A stretch of 19,632 nucleotides of DNA, taken from contig CAVWKL010000048.1 of NCBI GenBank assembly GCA_963755075.1, positions 1 to 19,632 on the forward strand, written 5' to 3'. Below, in pieces: positions 1-5,987 of the stretch. The notes beneath the pieces are model-generated. The model had not been told where the DNA came from. It saw only the letters and a program-made list of their open reading frames with translations, and ran no database searches. How positions within the stretch are numbered: the first letter of the stretch is position 1; each line of letters starts with the position of its first letter. The stretch comes from Roseiarcus sp963755075. Lineage in GTDB: Bacteria; Pseudomonadota; Alphaproteobacteria; Rhizobiales; Beijerinckiaceae. Position numbers and translations under genes: made by a program.

Positions 1-2
1 GC

Positions 3-239
3 TACGGCCTGCCGCGATATTTCTGGATCGCCATCGCCTGCCTTATCGGCCTCGGGGTGGGGCTGGCCGTGGCGATGACCGGCAGCCTGGCGCGCACCAT
101 CGCCGTCGCGGCGCCGGCGGCGGCGATCGCCCTCTTGCTGGCCATCGTCTTCATCATCGACTTGCCGTTCGAGGGCGAAACCAGCGTCACCCCCGAGGCC
201 ATCCAAGACGCCCTGACGGCGATCGCGCACCGCAGTTGA
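3..239 (+). CDS. C-terminal part of a membrane protein, DUF4239 (bestrophin-like) type
   Basis: The reading frame is open from the window edge and ends at TGA 237-239, leaving 78 residues of a protein whose start lies outside the window. The visible part has two hydrophobic stretches (about residues 7-25 and 31-53), then a polar tail containing the pattern D-LPFEGE-V-PEAIQDAL. A D-x-PF-x-G motif after the last membrane helix, followed by a V-x-PE segment, is what I recall of the C-terminus of DUF4239 proteins, which are predicted integral membrane proteins of unknown function. The family assignment rests on this short tail and is tentative. The downstream gene is on the opposite strand and of different base composition, so no operon partner is visible. 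Confidence 0.55.
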   Translation, partial: YGLPRYFWIAIACLIGLGVGLAVAMTGSLARTIAVAAPAAAIALLLAIVFIIDLPFEGETSVTPEAIQDALTAIAHRS

Positions 240-427
240 GGCGCGCCGCCGATGGGAGCGGCGCTGTCATGGCGGCGGCCGCCGCGCGTCAATGAGGTGC
301 ACTGTCAACGTAACTGCGTTCTGCATTCTAACTGAAAGCGCGTATCTTCAATTTTGAGCTCGGATAGCGAGGAGCGGCGGTCGCTCTAGTGAACATCCGA
401 GTGTCGTAGATTGCAACAACCTATATT

Positions 428-1288
428 TCAGTTCAGTGGATCGACGCACTTAATGAATCTAAATCCGTCCCTGCCGTTGTTTTGATCACCCGCCAATGTT
501 CTGGTTCCCCAAATATTTGGGTCGATTTCAAATCCGTCCTGATCAGCAACAGAATTGTAATTCTGCGACTTACAGAAAGCGATCGCCGCTTCTTTCCCGC
601 ACAACACTCCGTTCTTATAACAAAAATCAAGTCGCGCGCCTGCATACGACGGTTGGTAGAATATTTTCGTTGGCAAAAGAGCAGATCTCGGCTGCTCCCG
701 TTGTGATAAAGGCAGAGCTGTCCAGATCCAATTATGCGCAGTCAAGGTGACCAAAACAATCACGGCGAGCGCTGCCGCACCGAGCCCCACCCACTTTCGC
801 CGCCAGGCTTGCTCAAATGGGCTTCCACCGAGCGCTTCTCGCACCCTTGTCATCAGCGCTTCTGCGTCGCGACCGAATTGTGTATTCCGAACTTCCACTG
901 CATTACGTCGCACAAGCGACTTGATGGATGCGGGCAACTCTTCCGCCTTCGGCATTTGCGCCCCATCAACCAAGACGGGAATGACTCTTATGTCGCGTGC
1001 AAGCGCCGCAGCGATTTCGATCCTCACGAAGTCCTCGGGACAATCTAACCGCCTCCTACCAATTTCATCCCTCGCATCAAGCCAGTTTGGCCCGATCACG
1101 ACAAGAAAGACGCGGCACTCACCGACGCGGTCCTCCAAATCGGCGACGAAATCGACTCCTGCTCGAATGCTGTCGACGTCCATAAAGAGATTTCGCTTTC
1201 CGAACCTCTTGGCGAGTCTGTCGCCCAATCGACCGGCAGTGCCGATCGAATCGGCTCGCCGATAATTGATGAAAATCTTATCGGACAT
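428..1288 (-). CDS. TIR-domain protein with one membrane segment and a Cys-containing C-terminal domain
   Basis: 286 residues. Residues 1-155 form a complete TIR domain: it opens with KIFINYRR (beta-A, residues 4-11), has FMDVDSI and FLVVIGPNWLD strands, and the helix FVRIEIAAAL places Glu91 where TIR NADases carry the catalytic glutamate. Residues about 166-184 are one hydrophobic helix. Residues 205-286 carry Cys223, Cys230, Cys239 and Cys281 around an LDFC...LCGKEAA-AFC pattern. If the TIR domain is cytoplasmic, this tail would be periplasmic, where disulfides could form. Bacterial TIR domains commonly cleave NAD+ or make signalling nucleotides in phage defence; that activity is inferred here, not shown. 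The gene has lower GC and different codon use from its neighbours, suggesting horizontal transfer. No defence partner gene is adjacent. An IS3-type remnant begins within 2 bp of the start codon, so the native promoter may be lost. Confidence 0.85.
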   Translation of the reverse strand: MSDKIFINYRRADSIGTAGRLGDRLAKRFGKRNLFMDVDSIRAGVDFVADLEDRVGECRVFLVVIGPNWLDARDEIGRRRLDCPEDFVRIEIAAALARDIRVIPVLVDGAQMPKAEELPASIKSLVRRNAVEVRNTQFGRDAEALMTRVREALGGSPFEQAWRRKWVGLGAAALAVIVLVTLTAHNWIWTALPLSQREQPRSALLPTKIFYQPSYAGARLDFCYKNGVLCGKEAAIAFCKSQNYNSVADQDGFEIDPNIWGTRTLAGDQNNGRDGFRFIKCVDPLN

Positions 1289-1289
1289 C

Positions 1290-1690
1290 TGGAGTGGGCC
1301 CCTCGGGGCGGACAGGTGTCAGGCTGCGGATTTGACGGCCGGCCGGGTATGGTGATCCTCGAACTGTTGCGGGCTCAGACATCCGAGGGCGGAACGGAGC
1401 CTGCGGGTGTTGTAGACCTCATCAATGAAGCGTGAAAGGTCGTCGACGACATCGGTCGAAGGTCTCGCAGGCCATCGGATCGACCGCTTCGACCTTCAGC
1501 GTTTTCATGAAGCTCTCCGCTTTGGCGTTGTCATAGGGGCTTCCGCGCCGGCCCATCGAGCCAACCAGGCCATGGGCGGTCAACGCCTCGCGATAGAGCT
1601 GAGCGGCGTATTGCACGCCGCGATCGGAATGGCGCACGCATCCAGTTACGCTGACGCCGCACATAACTCGCTTCTTCAACCTAGCCGCCG
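1290..1690 (-). mobile_element. IS3-family insertion sequence remnant (one end only)
   Basis: This stretch carries the 3' part of an IS3-family transposase gene plus what looks like the element's terminal sequence. On the plus strand the end reads TGGAGTGGGCCCC from 1290, which resembles IS3-type terminal inverted repeats, and the transposase stop is 29 bp inside it. The opposite end, the first catalytic Asp region and orfA are missing, and transposase similarity stops near 1690. The remnant lies directly against the start codon of the TIR gene (1286-1288). The element cannot move by itself. The exact outer boundary on the high-coordinate side is uncertain. Confidence 0.75.
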
Positions 1691-1712
1691 TCCTTGGGTC
1701 GTGGCGCAGCAT
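1319..1712 (-). pseudogene. IS3-family transposase orfB, 3' fragment with frameshift
   Basis: The fragment reads HSDRGVQYA (second catalytic Asp), then SMGRRGSPYDNAKAESFMK (catalytic Glu in AESF), the signature of the IS3-family rve integrase core C-terminal half. The frame then breaks near 1454-1455: with one base removed from the GG pair it continues as DVVDDLSRFIDEVYNTRR, then LRSALGCLSPQQFE, and stops at 1319-1321 (TGA on the minus strand). This is the usual IS3 transposase C-terminus. Residues upstream of HSDRG (from the ATG at 1712) do not look like transposase to me and may be unrelated sequence joined by a deletion. The first Asp of the DDE triad is absent, so the product would be inactive. 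Confidence 0.85.
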
Positions 1713-1740
1713 TTCATTTCGAAAAAAGAGAAAATCATGC

Positions 1741-1888
1741 TATGCTGCCGTCAACGATCTCGCCCATGCCCACCCTGCCGGTGCGGCCGGGCGTGGGTCT
1801 TCGGGCGACGACCGGCGCATGAATTTGGAGCGAAGCGAAATTTCCCTTTTTCTCTTGCAACCCCTTGATTTCCCACAAAATGGCCAAA
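1741..1888. other. Non-coding spacer beside the IS remnant
   Basis: Between the transposase fragment and the repeat tract I see no convincing gene. Open frames cross this stretch on both strands but have no recognisable product and merge into antisense shadows of the neighbouring dehydratase gene. Composition changes from GC-rich (1741-1830) to AT-richer (1831-1888), which is consistent with a patchwork left by insertion and deletion events. Confidence 0.5.
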
Positions 1889-1973
1889 GAAAAATTTGGA
1901 AAATCCTTGGAATTTCCTTGGAACTTCTTTGGAAAAATTTGGAAAATCCAGGGAAAGGCTTGGAGACATTTGG
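1889..1973. repeat. AT-rich TTGGA repeat tract with about helical spacing
   Basis: TTGG occurs at 1896, 1907, 1918, 1929, 1939, 1960 and 1970, spaced 11, 11, 11, 10, 21 and 10 bp, with the slot near 1950 degenerate (CAGG). Most copies read TTGGAA. An exact 18-bp direct repeat, GAAAAATTTGGAAAATCC, is at 1889-1906 and 1932-1949. A-tracts recur with a similar phase. The tract lies 12-100 bp downstream of the AraD1/GguC-like gene's stop codon (transcribed minus), so it would be in that transcript's 3' region as repeated UUCCAA. Its function is unknown; bent DNA, a protein-binding array or a transcript 3' element are all possible. Open frames through it on both strands are low-complexity and probably not coding. 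Confidence 0.8.
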
Positions 1974-1983
1974 CGCGCGCGCC
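1972..1983. other. 12-bp perfect GC palindrome just after the AraD1-like gene
   Basis: GGCGCGCGCGCC is a perfect palindrome one base beyond the dehydratase stop codon (1985-1987, minus strand). In the transcript it would be followed by the pyrimidine-rich repeat tract. It could contribute to 3'-end structure, but it lacks the loop and U-run of a classical terminator, so I do not call it one. Confidence 0.4.
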
Positions 1984-1984
1984 C

Positions 1985-2971
1985 CTACAGCGCCCTGATC
2001 CTCACCTTCTCCGCCTTGCCCGCCCAGAGCCGGTTGCGCAGCGGCAGGCCGAAGGGTTCGGCTTCGATCTCGAAGACGTCGCCCTTTTGCGTCTTGACCC
2101 CGTCGCTGAAGGAGAGCGTCGCCGTGCCGAAGAAATGCACGTGGACGTCGCCGGGGCGGCGGAAGAGCGGATACTTGAAATGATGCGCCTCGAGGTTGGC
2201 GATGGCGTGCGACATGTTGTGCTCGCCCGAGAGGAACGGCTTTTCCCAGACGACCGCCTTGCCGCGGCGGATGCGCGAGACGCCGCGAACGTCGTCGGGG
2301 AGTTCGCCGACCAGGAGCTCCGGCCCGAGGCTCGAGGGGCGCAGCTTGGAATGGGCGAGATCGAGATAGTTCCGCCGCTCCATCAGGTGATCGGCGAATT
2401 CGTTGCCGAGCGCGAAGCCGACGCGCGCCGGCTGGCCGGCGGGGTCGATGACGTAGACGCCGACGATCTCCGGCTCCTCGCCGCCGTCGAGCGCGAAGCT
2501 CGGGCTTATCAGATCGCCGCCCGGCGCGACGAGCGTCGAGCCGTCGCCCTTGTAGAACCATTCCGGCTGCGCGCCCTTTTCGCCGGCCTTCGGCTTGCCG
2601 CCCTCGAGGCCGAGCTTGAACATGCGCATCGAGTTGGTGAGCGCGGCGGGGTCGGCGACGTCTCGATGCATCTTGTCGCGCCCCTCGGCGGAGCCGAGAT
2701 GGGTGAGGCCGGTGCCGGTGACGAAGAGATGGGCGGGGTCCTTGTGGTCGATCGGGGAGAGGACGCGCTTCTCCTTCAGCGCGGCGGCGAGGTCCACCGG
2801 CTTGCCGACGCCGCGCTCGGCGATCAGCTTGCGCAGCGGCGCGCCGGCTTCGATCGCCTGAACCGCGAGTTCGAGCGTGGCGCGGGCGCCTTTGACGAGG
2901 CGGCTTTCGCCGCGCGCGGTGACGACGAGCGCGCGCTTGTCGTGTTCGTCGACGATCTGGGCGAGTCTCAT
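1985..2971 (-). CDS. AraD1/GguC-family dehydratase (2-keto-3-deoxy-sugar-acid dehydratase, FAH fold)
   Basis: 328 residues, the usual size of AraD1/GguC proteins. The N-terminus MRLAQIVDEHDKRAL, the HLFVTGTGLTHLGSAEGRDK block (81-100), the E-x-E pair in EEPEIVGVY (Glu166, Glu168, likely metal ligands) and GNEFADHLMERRNYLDLAHS (189-208) are diagnostic of this branch of the fumarylacetoacetate hydrolase superfamily. Characterised AraD1 enzymes convert L-2-keto-3-deoxyarabonate to 2-oxoglutarate semialdehyde. The start codon overlaps the stop of the upstream HAD gene by 4 bp (ATGA, 2968-2971), so translation is probably coupled and this is the last gene of the minus-strand operon. Substrate stereochemistry cannot be told from sequence, and GguC itself is of poorly defined function. 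The family call is secure; the exact reaction is inferred. Confidence 0.88.
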   Translation of the reverse strand: MRLAQIVDEHDKRALVVTARGESRLVKGARATLELAVQAIEAGAPLRKLIAERGVGKPVDLAAALKEKRVLSPIDHKDPAHLFVTGTGLTHLGSAEGRDKMHRDVADPAALTNSMRMFKLGLEGGKPKAGEKGAQPEWFYKGDGSTLVAPGGDLISPSFALDGGEEPEIVGVYVIDPAGQPARVGFALGNEFADHLMERRNYLDLAHSKLRPSSLGPELLVGELPDDVRGVSRIRRGKAVVWEKPFLSGEHNMSHAIANLEAHHFKYPLFRRPGDVHVHFFGTATLSFSDGVKTQKGDVFEIEAEPFGLPLRNRLWAGKAEKVRIRAL

Positions 2972-3642
2972 CGGGTCTTCCCTGGCGAGGCGCGGCGGCG
3001 CTCGATCAGCGCGACGATGCGCGGATCGGTGAAATCGGCGACGGCGAAGGCGGCGCCCGCGTCGAGGAGGGTCGCCGCCTCGAGCGTCGTCGTCAGCGCG
3101 ACGACGTCGAGGCCGGCGTCGAGCGCGGAACGGACGCCCGACAGCGAATCCTCGAAGGCGAGCGAATGGGCGGCCTCGGCGCCGAGGCGCTGAAGCGCGG
3201 TGAGGTAAGGCAGCGGGTCGGGCTTGGCGCGCGCGACGTCGCCGCCGACGACGCGCAGCGGCAGGCGCGCCTCGAGGCCGAGCGCGCCGAGCACCTTGTC
3301 GACGTTGGCGCGCGGCGCGTTGGTCACCACCGCCAAGCCGAGGCCGTGCGCCTCCGCGTAGTCGAGCAGCGCCCCGACGCCGGCGATCGGGGTCAGTGCG
3401 CCGAGATGGTCGCGATAGCTCGCCTCCTTGGCGTTGAGCGTCGCCGTCTGCTCGGCCGCCGTCAGATGCGGCAGGAACCTCCGCCCGATCGCTCCGTTGT
3501 CGGAGCCGAGGATGCGCGCGTCGTACTCCTCCTTGCCGAGCCGGATTCCATACGCGGCAAAGGCGTGCTGGAAAGCGCGCAAGTGCTCGGCGTCGCTGTC
3601 GACCAGCGTGCCGTCGAGATCGAAAAGAAGGGCCGATTTCAC
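2968..3642 (-). CDS. HAD-superfamily phosphatase (beta-phosphoglucomutase/phosphoglycolate phosphatase-like)
   Basis: 224 residues from a GTG start at 3640-3642. I chose this start because it gives the canonical N-terminus KSALLFDLDGTL and has GAAGG five bases upstream; a longer frame would run into the preceding gene. HAD motifs are complete: DLDGT with nucleophile Asp8 and Asp10, Thr107 in VVTNAPR, Lys140 in AKPDP, and FEDSLSGV with Glu164-Asp165. The helical cap lies between residues 15 and 80. It starts 10 bp after the UxaA-family gene's stop and overlaps the AraD1-like gene by 4 bp. HAD subfamily I proteins of this type dephosphorylate small sugar phosphates or glycolate phosphate. Its role in a non-phosphorylative sugar-acid operon is unclear: it could clear a phosphorylated dead-end product. 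Confidence 0.88.
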   Translation of the reverse strand: MKSALLFDLDGTLVDSDAEHLRAFQHAFAAYGIRLGKEEYDARILGSDNGAIGRRFLPHLTAAEQTATLNAKEASYRDHLGALTPIAGVGALLDYAEAHGLGLAVVTNAPRANVDKVLGALGLEARLPLRVVGGDVARAKPDPLPYLTALQRLGAEAAHSLAFEDSLSGVRSALDAGLDVVALTTTLEAATLLDAGAAFAVADFTDPRIVALIERRRASPGKTR

Positions 3643-3652
3643 CGCGCCTTCA

Positions 3653-5173
3653 TCACATCGTCGCGCCGATTTGCCAAGGCACAAATTCGGCGTCGCCGTA
3701 ACCCAACGCCTCCGACTTGGATTTTTCGCCCGAAGCGACAGCGAGCGCCTTGTCGAAAATCTCCTGGCCCTTTTGCGCGATGGAGACGCCGTCGAGCACG
3801 TCGCCGCAATTGATGTCCATGTCCTCGCTCATGCGCCGATAGAGGTCGCTGTTGGTGGCGAGCTTGATCGAGGGCGTCGGCTTGCAGCCGAAGGCCGAGC
3901 CGCGGCCGGTGGTGAAGGCGATCACGTTGGCGCCGCCCGCCACCTGGCCGGTCGCCGACACCGGATCGAAACCCGGCGTGTCCATGAAGACCAACCCCTT
4001 GGCGGTCACCGGCTCGGCGTAGCGATAGACGCCGTTGAGGGGCGTCGTGCCGCCCTTGGCGACGGCGCCGAGCGATTTTTCCAGGATCGTCGTCAGCCCG
4101 CCCGCCTTGTTGCCAGGCGACGGGTTGTTGTTCATTTCGCCGCCGCGGCGCGCGGAATAATCCTCCCACCAATGAATGAGATCGACGAGCTTGCGGCCGA
4201 TCTCCGGCGTCGCGGCGCGACGCGTCAGCAGATGCTCGGCCCCGTAGATTTCCGAAGTCTCCGACAGGATCGCGGTGCCGCCGTGGCGCACCAGAATATC
4301 GGCCGCCGCGCCGAGGGCGGGATTGGCGGTGATCCCCGAATAGCCGTCCGAGCCGCCGCATTGCAGGGCCAGGGTCAATTCGCTCGCCGGCAATGTTTCG
4401 CGCCGGGCGCGATTGACGATCGGCAGCATCGCCTTGACCCGCTCGAGCCCCGCTTCGATCGCCTGGCGCGTGCCGCCGACTCCCTGGATGGTGAAGCTCT
4501 GAAAGAGGTCGCCCTCCTCGAGGCCGTGCGCGTCCCTCATCGGGCCGATCTGCATGACCTCGCAGCCGAGCCCGACCATCAACGCCCCGCCCATGTTGGG
4601 ATGGGCGATATAGCCCCATTGCGTGCGCGCGAGCGTGTCGAAGCCCTCGCCATGCGAGGCCATGCCGCAGCCCGCGCCGTGGACGAGCGCGATGACGCCG
4701 TCGACGCGGGGATAGTCGTCGAGCAGGCCGGAACGCTCGACCTCGCGCGCGATCAACCGCGCCACGGTCGCCGAGCAGTTCACCGAGGTCATGATGCCGA
4801 GATAATTCCGCGTTCCCGCCTTGCCGTTGGCGCGGCGGTAGCCTTGGAAGGTCGCCCGCTGCTCGACCGGCAGGACGGCCTGCCCTCGCGCATCCTCGCA
4901 AAAATGATAGTCGCGGGAAAATTCCTGGACGACGCAATTGTGCTCGTGGACCCATTGGCCGATCGCGATGGGCTTCGAGGCGAAACCGATGATCTGGCCG
5001 AACTTGCGGACCGGCGCGCCCAGCCCAATCGGCGCGGTGGCGATCTTGTGTCCCCTCGGGATGCGCTCGACCGCGGCCGGACAAGAAACGGGGGCGTCGC
5101 CGGCGCGAATTTCGTCGATGGCGATCATCACGTTGTCTTCGGCGCTCAAGCGCAGCGCGCGCGGCGTGTTCAT
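3653..5173 (-). CDS. UxaA/GarD-family sugar-acid dehydratase (altronate/galactarate dehydratase family)
   Basis: 506 residues, matching the full-length family with an N-terminal SAF domain (about 10-85, containing RGHKIATAPIGLGAPVRKFG) and the C-terminal UxaA lyase domain (about 105-506). Family blocks seen: HGAGCGMASHGEGFDTL, LALQCGGSDGYSGITANP, the GGEMNNNPSPGNKAGG region, and TTGRGSAFGCKPTPSIK. Known members dehydrate D-altronate to 2-keto-3-deoxygluconate or D-galactarate to a keto-deoxy-glucarate, usually with a divalent metal; the same fold also includes sulfolactate lyase. The FAH-type dehydratases and semialdehyde dehydrogenase nearby favour a sugar-acid substrate, but which one is not determinable. 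The start at 5171-5173 (MNTPRALRLS) lies 26 bp after the GntR gene's stop, in the same operon. Confidence 0.9.
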   Translation of the reverse strand: MNTPRALRLSAEDNVMIAIDEIRAGDAPVSCPAAVERIPRGHKIATAPIGLGAPVRKFGQIIGFASKPIAIGQWVHEHNCVVQEFSRDYHFCEDARGQAVLPVEQRATFQGYRRANGKAGTRNYLGIMTSVNCSATVARLIAREVERSGLLDDYPRVDGVIALVHGAGCGMASHGEGFDTLARTQWGYIAHPNMGGALMVGLGCEVMQIGPMRDAHGLEEGDLFQSFTIQGVGGTRQAIEAGLERVKAMLPIVNRARRETLPASELTLALQCGGSDGYSGITANPALGAAADILVRHGGTAILSETSEIYGAEHLLTRRAATPEIGRKLVDLIHWWEDYSARRGGEMNNNPSPGNKAGGLTTILEKSLGAVAKGGTTPLNGVYRYAEPVTAKGLVFMDTPGFDPVSATGQVAGGANVIAFTTGRGSAFGCKPTPSIKLATNSDLYRRMSEDMDINCGDVLDGVSIAQKGQEIFDKALAVASGEKSKSEALGYGDAEFVPWQIGATM

Positions 5174-5199
5174 CGGGTCAAGTCCTCGTCGGCGACCGC

Positions 5200-5877
5200 T
5201 CAGGCCGAAAATAGCGCGGGCCGTTCGCGCGCGAAAGCTTCGAAGGTTTCGGTCGTGCTGGCCAGATGACGATCCATCGCGGCGCGGGCGCCGACGGGGT
5301 CGCCCGCTTCGATCGCGGCGACGATGGCCGAGTGCTCGCTCAGAGTCACGCGATTGCGCCCCGCCGGCGCCATCAGCAGACGGCGGACTCGTTCGAGATG
5401 CGCGCGCAAGCCGTCGAGGATTTCGGCGCTGTGCCGCAAACCCAAGTGCGTCGTCAACAGCTGGTGAAATTCGACGTCGAGCCGGTAAAACCGTCTCCGG
5501 TCGACCGCCTCGACCGCTTCGCCTTCGAGCGCGATATTCTCCGCCAGCGCCTCGCGGCCCACAAGCGTCATGCGGCGCGCCGCTTCCGCGGCGATTTCGC
5601 ATTCCAGCGCCCGCCGAATGAACCAGCGCTCGCGCACGTCCTCGACCGAGATCCGCGAGACGAATGAGCCGTGTTGGGGCTCAATGACGACAAGCCGCTC
5701 GAAGGCGAGCCGGCTCACCGCGGCAGAAACGGGAAAGCGGGACACGCCGAGCCGCTCGCACAACGCCTGCTTGTCGATCGGATCGCCCGGCTCTAGGGTT
5801 CCCTCCAAGATGGCCTCCTTGAGTTCGCCGTAGACATGGTCCGCCTTGCTGTTGGTCCGCACCCCCATGATCCCCAT
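5200..5877 (-). CDS. GntR-family transcriptional regulator, FCD (FadR) subfamily
   Basis: 225 residues. A winged helix-turn-helix (about 10-75) includes DHVYGELKEAILEGTLEPGD, LCERLGVSRFPVSAAVSRL and a wing ending PQHGSFVSRIS. The FCD ligand domain (about 80-215) carries the likely metal-binding set Asp134, His138 (DVEFHQLL), His182 (SEHSAI) and His204 (DRHLAST). FCD regulators of this kind usually sense sugar acids or other small carboxylates and act mostly as repressors. It is the first gene of the minus operon and diverges from the FAH-family gene, so it probably controls both arms through the 110-bp spacer. A second ATG at 5866-5868 could be the start instead of 5875-5877; which is used cannot be decided. 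Confidence 0.92.
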   Translation of the reverse strand: MGIMGVRTNSKADHVYGELKEAILEGTLEPGDPIDKQALCERLGVSRFPVSAAVSRLAFERLVVIEPQHGSFVSRISVEDVRERWFIRRALECEIAAEAARRMTLVGREALAENIALEGEAVEAVDRRRFYRLDVEFHQLLTTHLGLRHSAEILDGLRAHLERVRRLLMAPAGRNRVTLSEHSAIVAAIEAGDPVGARAAMDRHLASTTETFEAFARERPALFSA

Positions 5878-5987
5878 CGACTCCCGCGGTCGCCGCGGCA
5901 GCGTCGGCCGCGCGACCCTTCCCCGCTGGCATGTTAGAGGCTAGAGAGACGGCGGGCCGCCGTCAATCGCTTAGGAACCTCGGGGCC
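5878..5987. promoter_or_regulatory. Divergent promoter/operator region with two inverted repeats
   Basis: This 110-bp spacer separates the GntR operon (minus) from the FAH-family operon (plus). It contains GACGGCGGGCCGCCGTC at 5948-5964, a perfect inverted repeat with 8-bp arms and a 1-bp centre, 23 bp before the plus-strand start codon. It also contains CCGCGG-TCG-CCGCGG at 5884-5898, close to the GntR start. Either could be an operator; the first is the better candidate by position and length. No clear FadR-type TNGTNNNACNA site was seen, and I could not assign promoter boxes with confidence. Confidence 0.5.

Noticed and set aside
2..292. Minus-strand open frame at the left edge
   Set aside because: It is antisense to the membrane protein C-terminus, has no domain and no supporting ribosome-binding site.
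1889..1973. CRISPR array
   Set aside because: Repeat units are 10-11 bp with no spacers of uniform length and no cas genes are in the window.
1740..2561. Minus-strand frame through the repeat tract and part of the AraD1-like gene
   Set aside because: Its protein is Arg/Pro-rich and overlaps the real dehydratase in another frame; the repeat part encodes low-complexity Phe/Lys/Ser sequence on both strands, so coding is unlikely.
3651..3653. ATG overlapping the UxaA-family stop as start of the HAD gene
   Set aside because: This frame meets a stop after four codons (ATG AAG GCG CGG TGA); the GTG at 3640-3642 is in the right frame.
1865..5621. Long open frames on the plus strand opposite the dehydratase, phosphatase and UxaA-family genes (for example 1865-3193 and 3428-5269)
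   Set aside because: They are antisense to clearly conserved genes, rich in Arg and Ala with no recognisable domain, and are expected by chance in DNA of this GC content.
5931..5987. Upstream TTG/ATG start giving 19 more residues to the FAH-family protein
   Set aside because: It would run through the palindrome in the control region, and the ATG at 5988 has the better ribosome-binding site and a normal family length.
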